Of a stretch of 64,000 nucleotides of DNA, positions 59,974-64,000 are shown piece by piece. A model generated the notes under the pieces. The model had not been told where the DNA came from and did no database searches. It saw only the letters and a program-made list of their open reading frames with translations. Location of the stretch: contig NZ_JALPVJ010000008.1 in assembly GCF_023544445.1 (NCBI RefSeq), forward strand, positions 310,001 through 374,000, in the 5' to 3' direction. The stretch's first letter is position 1. Each line of letters opens with the position of its first letter. The DNA comes from Actinoplanes sp. M2I2 (lineage in GTDB: Bacteria; Actinomycetota; Actinomycetes; Mycobacteriales; Micromonosporaceae). The translations under genes were made by a program, and so were the position numbers.

Positions 59974-61189
59974 GTGGTGCGGCGGCCAGGCCGTCGGACA
60001 CGGCGGTGAGCAACTCGGCCTGCGGGGTGTCGCCCGACAGTTCCCACACGAACGCGCCGCCCAGAGCCTTGCCGCGGGCGTAGGCCATCTTGGCCTTGAT
60101 CGTCTCGGGGGTGTCGTACGACCACCATTGCGAGCCGCAGAACGCGTACGCGGTGCCGGCGACGATGCCGGTCGGGGGACAGCGCCGGCTCAGGACGTGA
60201 TAGTCCTCCAGGCCCTTCTCGTGGCGCCCGGCGGCCGGCCCGCTCGCGTCGCCGCCGGGCTCGGCGGTCGAGACCCCGGTCCAGCCGCGGCCGTAGAAGC
60301 CGATGCCCAGCAGCACCTTGCCGCTCGGGACGCCCAGGCGCAGCAGTTCGTCGACGGTGGCCGAGGTGTTCGCGTTCTCGCGGGGGATGCCCGGGTACGC
60401 GGTCAGCGGCGAGTGCGGCGCCGTTTTCTGGACCGCCGCCTGGCCGCCCGCGCCGGAGTAGTCGTACGTCATCGCGCTCAGCCAGTTCGCCGAGTCCGCC
60501 GCCGTCCGGTAGTCGGCGACGGTCAGCTTGGCCACGTCGGCCGGCACCGCGGCCGTGATCACCGAGTCCGGCCCGAACGCCGAGCGCAGCGAGCCGAGCA
60601 CCCGGGTCAGCGCGTCCGGTCCGCTCTTGTCGCACGTCAGGCCGCAGGCGTTGGGGTACTCCCAGTCGACGTCGATGCCGTCGAAGACGCCCGACCACCG
60701 CGGGTCGGTGAGCAGGTCGTGGCACGACGCGGCGAAGGCGTCCGGGTCGCGGGCCGCCTCGGTGAAGCCCTTCGAGCCGGTCCAGCCGCCGAAGGACCAC
60801 AGGACCCGCAGGCCGGGGTGCTTCTCCTTGAGTTTGCGGAGCTGCCCGATGTTGCCGCGCAGGGTCGCGCCGGCCTGGTCGGCGACGCCGTCCACACTGC
60901 CGGCCGCTGCGATCGGCTTCTCGTAGTCGGCCCAGCGGTCGGCGGCGGCACACCGACCGTTGTTGATCTTGCCGAAGGCGTACAGGAGGTGGGTCAGCCG
61001 GCCGGCCGCCCCGCTGGTGTCCAGGTCCTTGACCTGGAAGTCGCGGGCGTAGACGCCCCAGCCGGCGAAGTAGCCCACCACCTTGGCGGCGGGCGCCGGG
61101 CCGGGTTCCTCCTCGGTCGTTCCACAGGCGGCGAGGCCGGCGGTCGAGCCCAGCAGGATAAGGATGATCAAGACGAATCGGGCGCGCAC
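59969..61189 (-). CDS. GH18 chitinase-like lipoprotein
   Basis: 406 aa from GTG 61189, preceded by a leaderless-type TAGCTT 7 nt upstream; ATG 61225 is the alternative. The lipoprotein signal ends in TAGLAAC (lipidated Cys about 22). GH18 barrel: VVGYFAGWGVYARDF, LRVLWSFGGWTGSKG, catalytic DGIDVDWEYP (DxxDxDxE complete), MTYDYSGAGG and a late WWSYDTPETI. It should hydrolyse chitin or related GlcNAc polymers at the cell surface. Disulphide-type Cys pairs are visible near 170. Confidence 0.93.
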   Translation of the reverse strand: MRARFVLIILILLGSTAGLAACGTTEEEPGPAPAAKVVGYFAGWGVYARDFQVKDLDTSGAAGRLTHLLYAFGKINNGRCAAADRWADYEKPIAAAGSVDGVADQAGATLRGNIGQLRKLKEKHPGLRVLWSFGGWTGSKGFTEAARDPDAFAASCHDLLTDPRWSGVFDGIDVDWEYPNACGLTCDKSGPDALTRVLGSLRSAFGPDSVITAAVPADVAKLTVADYRTAADSANWLSAMTYDYSGAGGQAAVQKTAPHSPLTAYPGIPRENANTSATVDELLRLGVPSGKVLLGIGFYGRGWTGVSTAEPGGDASGPAAGRHEKGLEDYHVLSRRCPPTGIVAGTAYAFCGSQWWSYDTPETIKAKMAYARGKALGGAFVWELSGDTPQAELLTAVSDGLAAAPR

Positions 61190-61196
61190 CGCTCCG

Positions 61197-61202
61197 AAGC
61201 TA
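61197..61202 (-). promoter_or_regulatory. -10 element TAGCTT of a probable leaderless GH18 promoter
   Basis: On the minus strand TAGCTT is followed by 7 nt and GTG 61189. Confidence 0.5.
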
Positions 61203-61314
61203 ACCGGACGGGGCAACCCGGCCACCCGTGATCACTCGTCCGGGTGTACCGCCGGGGGCGGTGATTCGGGGCACGGCCGGTCACCGGCGGCCGGGGTTGT
61301 GCGATCGTTTCCCG

Positions 61315-63423
61315 GTGGCCATCAGCCCCCACGAACCCGCCTCCGCCCCGGCCGCCCGCAGCTGGCGCGCCGAACTGCGCGTCCTGCTGAGCTGGCGCCG
61401 GATCCTCAACCGGCTCCGAGCCGTGCTGCGCAGCGCCCTCGTGACCTTTGTCGTGCTCACCCTCACGCTCTGGCTGATGCCGGGCGTGGAGAGCAACGAC
61501 GTCGTCGACACGCTCGGTCTCGTGGTGCTCGTCGCCGGGGTGGGCGCCGTCCTGCGGCCGCTGCTGCTGGCCGGCGTCGTGGCGCTCGGCGGCTGGGGCG
61601 CGATGCTGCTCGGCGTGCTGGTCCAGGTCGTGGTCATCGTGGTGGCGCTCGAGCTCGACCCGGCCGACCGGATCAGCGGCCTGCCGTCGCTGGTGATCAC
61701 GGCGATCCTGGCGGTCGTGTTCGCCGCGATCGTCGACTGGATGGCCGACAGCGGCACCGACGACACGTTCGTCCGGGAGGCCACGCGGCTCATGCGCGGT
61801 GTGCGCCGCCGCCAGGCCCGGCTCGCCGGCGGCCCGCTGCTGACCTTCCGCCGTCCCCGTCCGGGCACCGAGCCCGGTCTGCTGATGGTGCAGCTGGACG
61901 GCCTCTCCGAGCCCGTGCTGCGCTGGGCCGTGCGGGCCGGCAACCTGCCCACGCTGGGCCACTGGCTGCGCTCCGGCAGTCACAGCATGCGGGGCTGGCA
62001 CACCGGCCTGCCCTCGACGACACCCGCCTCCCAGGCCGGCATCCTGCACGGCGCGACGCGGCAGATCCCGGCGTTCCGGTGGTTCGAGAAGGACACCGGC
62101 AAGCTCATGGTGACCAACCGGCCGCGCGACGCGGCGATTCTCGAGCCCCGGCTCAGCGACGGCCGCGGGCTGTTGCGCGACGGCGGCGTGAGCATCGGCA
62201 ACGCGTTCAGCGGGGACGCGGCGGTCAGCCTGCTCACGGTGAGCCACGCGGCCCTGCCCGGACGGTCGGCGCGCGGCTGGGCGGCGTTCATGGCCTCGCC
62301 CTACGGCTTCACGCGGGCCCTGGTGCTCGGCGTCGGTGAGGTCATCACCGAGCTGCACCAGGCCCGTCTGCAGCGCCGCCGCAACCTGCAGCCGCGGGTG
62401 AGCCGCTCCGGCGCGTTCCTGGCCCTGCGGCCGGCCTCGATGCTGCTGCGCGACGTCAACGTGTCGCTGATCGCCGAGCAGATGGCCCGGGGCGCCCCGG
62501 CGATCTACTGCGACCTGGTCGACTACGACGAGGTCGCGCATCACGCCGGCCCGGCGCGGCCCGAGTCGATGCGTCAGCTGGAGAGCCTCGACCGCATGCT
62601 CGGTGTGCTGGAACGGCTGGCGCCCGAGGCGGCCCGGCGGTACCACCTGGTGGTGCTGTCCGACCACGGCCAGAGCCAGGGCGCGACGTTCAAGCAGCGT
62701 TACGGGGAGAGCCTCGACGAGGTGGTCGAGCGGTTCTCCGGGCCCGATCAGGCGGCCATGCCGGCGTCGGCGGCCGAGTCGGAGGCGACCCAGGAGCCCG
62801 ACTTCCCCGAGCCGCCGCTGGCCCCTCTGCTGGTCGTCTCGTCGGGCAACCTCGCGCTGATCTACCTGACCCGCTTCACCGAGCGGCTCGACCGGGCCGC
62901 GATCGACCGGGCGTACCCGCGACTCATCCACGGTCTGGCCGCGCACCCGGGCATCGGCCTGGTCGTCGTGCGAACCGGCGACGGGCCGGTGGCGATCGGC
63001 GGCTCGGGCAGCCACCGCCTGCGCGACGGCGTCGTCGAGGGCGTCGACCCGCTGCTGCCCTACGGCCCGCGCGCCCGTCATGACCTGCTCCGCCACCAGG
63101 AGTCCGTGCACCTCGGCGATCTGGTGCTGATCAGCTGCGTCGACGCGGTCACCGAGGAGGTCGCGGCGTTCGAGGAGCTGGTCGGCTCGCACGGCGGCCT
63201 CGGCGGCTGGCAGACCGACGCCGTGCTGGTGCACCCGGCCCGCTGGCCGATCACCGAGGCCGAGATCGACGGGCCGGACGCCGTGCACCGCCAGCTGATC
63301 GAATGGCTGGCCATGCTCGGCCTGCGCACCCAGCCGCCGGTGGCCGACGAGCAGCGCGCTCTCGAGCACGAGGCTCTCGAAGAGGAAGTGATCCCGAGAC
63401 TTTCCCGCGCGCACGACGGTTAA
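61315..63423 (+). CDS. Membrane-anchored phosphatase/nucleotide pyrophosphatase-like protein with holin-like N-terminus
   Basis: 702 aa from GTG 61315. The N-terminal part (about 40-145) has four short hydrophobic helices resembling the phage-holin-4 type domain found in actinobacterial fusions. The C-terminal part is of the alkaline phosphatase superfamily: LLMVQLDGLSEPVLRWA, LPSTTPASQAGILHG (nucleophile Thr), YCDLVDYDEVAHHAGP and VVLSDHGQSQG, which hold the metal ligands. It probably hydrolyses a phosphodiester at the membrane. An in-frame ATG at 61228 would add an Arg/Pro leader. Confidence 0.83.
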   Translation: MAISPHEPASAPAARSWRAELRVLLSWRRILNRLRAVLRSALVTFVVLTLTLWLMPGVESNDVVDTLGLVVLVAGVGAVLRPLLLAGVVALGGWGAMLLGVLVQVVVIVVALELDPADRISGLPSLVITAILAVVFAAIVDWMADSGTDDTFVREATRLMRGVRRRQARLAGGPLLTFRRPRPGTEPGLLMVQLDGLSEPVLRWAVRAGNLPTLGHWLRSGSHSMRGWHTGLPSTTPASQAGILHGATRQIPAFRWFEKDTGKLMVTNRPRDAAILEPRLSDGRGLLRDGGVSIGNAFSGDAAVSLLTVSHAALPGRSARGWAAFMASPYGFTRALVLGVGEVITELHQARLQRRRNLQPRVSRSGAFLALRPASMLLRDVNVSLIAEQMARGAPAIYCDLVDYDEVAHHAGPARPESMRQLESLDRMLGVLERLAPEAARRYHLVVLSDHGQSQGATFKQRYGESLDEVVERFSGPDQAAMPASAAESEATQEPDFPEPPLAPLLVVSSGNLALIYLTRFTERLDRAAIDRAYPRLIHGLAAHPGIGLVVVRTGDGPVAIGGSGSHRLRDGVVEGVDPLLPYGPRARHDLLRHQESVHLGDLVLISCVDAVTEEVAAFEELVGSHGGLGGWQTDAVLVHPARWPITEAEIDGPDAVHRQLIEWLAMLGLRTQPPVADEQRALEHEALEEEVIPRLSRAHDG

Positions 63424-63430
63424 GCACTTT

Positions 63431-64000
63431 GTGCTTCGACTTCTGCTGCCCCTGGTGGCCCTGGTAGCCCTGGTTCCGGCCTCCCCGGCGGCGGCGGTGG
63501 CCCCGCCGCCCCGCGCCGCGGCCCCCACCTTCAACGGCGGCGTCTACGCCATCGCCCACCGCGGCGCGATCACCTATGTCGGAGGCTCGTTCACCGCCGC
63601 CACGGCCGGCGGGCGCACCTACCCGCGCCAGCGGATGGCCGCCTTCGACTCGCGCACCGGCAAGCTGCTCGACTGGGCGCCGCGGGCCGACGGCGTGGTG
63701 CGCGCCCTCGCGGCCACCCCGGACAGCGTCTACGCGGCGGGTGACTTCCACCGGGTCGACGGCGAGAAGCGCGACTCGCTGGCCCGGCTGCACCCGACGA
63801 GCGGCGTGGTCAAATCCTTCCAGCACTCCCTTTCCGGTACGGCCTACGCGCTCGCCACCGGCAACGGCCGCCTCTATCTGGCCGGCAGCTTCACCGACGT
63901 CTCCGGCGCGCGGCGCAGCAACCTGGCCGCCTTCTCGCTGACCACCGGCGTGCTGGACCCGCGCTGGCGCCCGGCCGCCGACGACACCGTGCACGCGCTC
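63431..64000 (+). CDS. Secreted beta-propeller protein (3' end outside window)
   Basis: GTG 63431 starts a signal peptide (VLRLLLPLVALVALVPASPA) followed by repeats of the form GGVYAIAHRGAITYVGGSFTAA, DGVVRALAATPDSVYAAGDFH and GTAYALATGNGRLYLAGSFTDVSG (each in part). These match delta-60/DUF5122-type propeller blades of secreted actinobacterial proteins. About 190 codons are visible without a stop. Function unknown. Confidence 0.85.
   Translation, partial: MLRLLLPLVALVALVPASPAAAVAPPPRAAAPTFNGGVYAIAHRGAITYVGGSFTAATAGGRTYPRQRMAAFDSRTGKLLDWAPRADGVVRALAATPDSVYAAGDFHRVDGEKRDSLARLHPTSGVVKSFQHSLSGTAYALATGNGRLYLAGSFTDVSGARRSNLAAFSLTTGVLDPRWRPAADDTVHAL

Noticed and set aside
61168..63534. A 788-codon minus-strand open frame antisense to the holin-phosphatase gene
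   Set aside because: Low-complexity His/Gln/Arg/Gly composition typical of GC-rich antisense frames; the plus strand has conserved metal-binding motifs.

Overview
The window is high-GC actinobacterial DNA. Many genes start with GTG, ATGA/GTGA and TGATG overlaps are common, and there is a SARP activator, a SigE-type ECF sigma factor and many apparently leaderless promoters (TANNNT followed 6-7 nt later by ATG/GTG). The complete pseudaminic-acid gene set beside two GGDEF-EAL proteins would suit a motile-spore former of the Micromonosporaceae (Actinoplanes-like). That assignment is an inference from content and style, not from a marker gene. No rRNA, tRNA, CRISPR array or intact insertion sequence was seen.

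Layout. 1-2.5 kb: the 5' part of a large SARP/AAA regulator, divergent from a LuxR-type regulator whose promoter carries three SARP-like repeats at 11-bp pitch. 3.3-7.6 kb: a decayed LD-carboxypeptidase, a DHA2 exporter, a lone receiver protein and a HipBA toxin-antitoxin pair with three operator palindromes at 28-bp pitch. 7.6-8.6 kb: a quinone reductase.

8.6-32.6 kb is the centrepiece, a split glycan locus. On the minus strand (14.8 to 8.6 kb) lie pseB, pseC, a GT-like protein, a large methyltransferase-like protein, a SpsF/PseF-like cytidylyltransferase and pseG. Divergent from pseB (15.0-21.8 kb) is a tightly overlapping operon: acyl carrier protein, FabG-like reductase, AMP-dependent ligase, LuxE-like acyl-protein synthetase, LuxC-like acyl reductase and a large multipass membrane protein. 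A two-component system, an MmpL exporter, an acetyltransferase, a repeat-rich spacer and a CrcB/Fluc pair intervene. Then come a longer paralogue of the methyltransferase-like protein (29-31 kb) and the missing pathway genes pseI and pseH (31-32.6 kb). Together the six Pse genes can make CMP-pseudaminic acid. The ACP/ligase/LuxE/LuxC module looks able to make or transfer a reduced acyl group, possibly onto that sugar or its carrier.

32.7-38.2 kb: two GGDEF-EAL proteins, a NUDIX hydrolase and a small ribbon-helix-helix cassette with its own operator-like boxes. 38.5-43.4 kb: a DeoR-controlled polyol-type ABC importer with a zinc dehydrogenase and no ATPase gene. 43.5-46.3 kb: an APC permease and a probable toxin/immunity pair. 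46.4-50.2 kb: MarR, SDR, TetR, a beheaded TetR and an MFS exporter. 50.2-53.8 kb: a secreted TAP-like hydrolase, a yybP-ykoY (Mn2+) riboswitch with a TMEM165-family exporter, a cyclase-family protein and a MITE-like inverted-repeat element. 53.8-64 kb: TPR protein, YbhN-like membrane protein, SigE sigma factor with a propeller membrane protein, NDH-2, LamG protein, a DJ-1 remnant, a GH18 lipoprotein, a holin-phosphatase fusion and the start of a secreted propeller protein.
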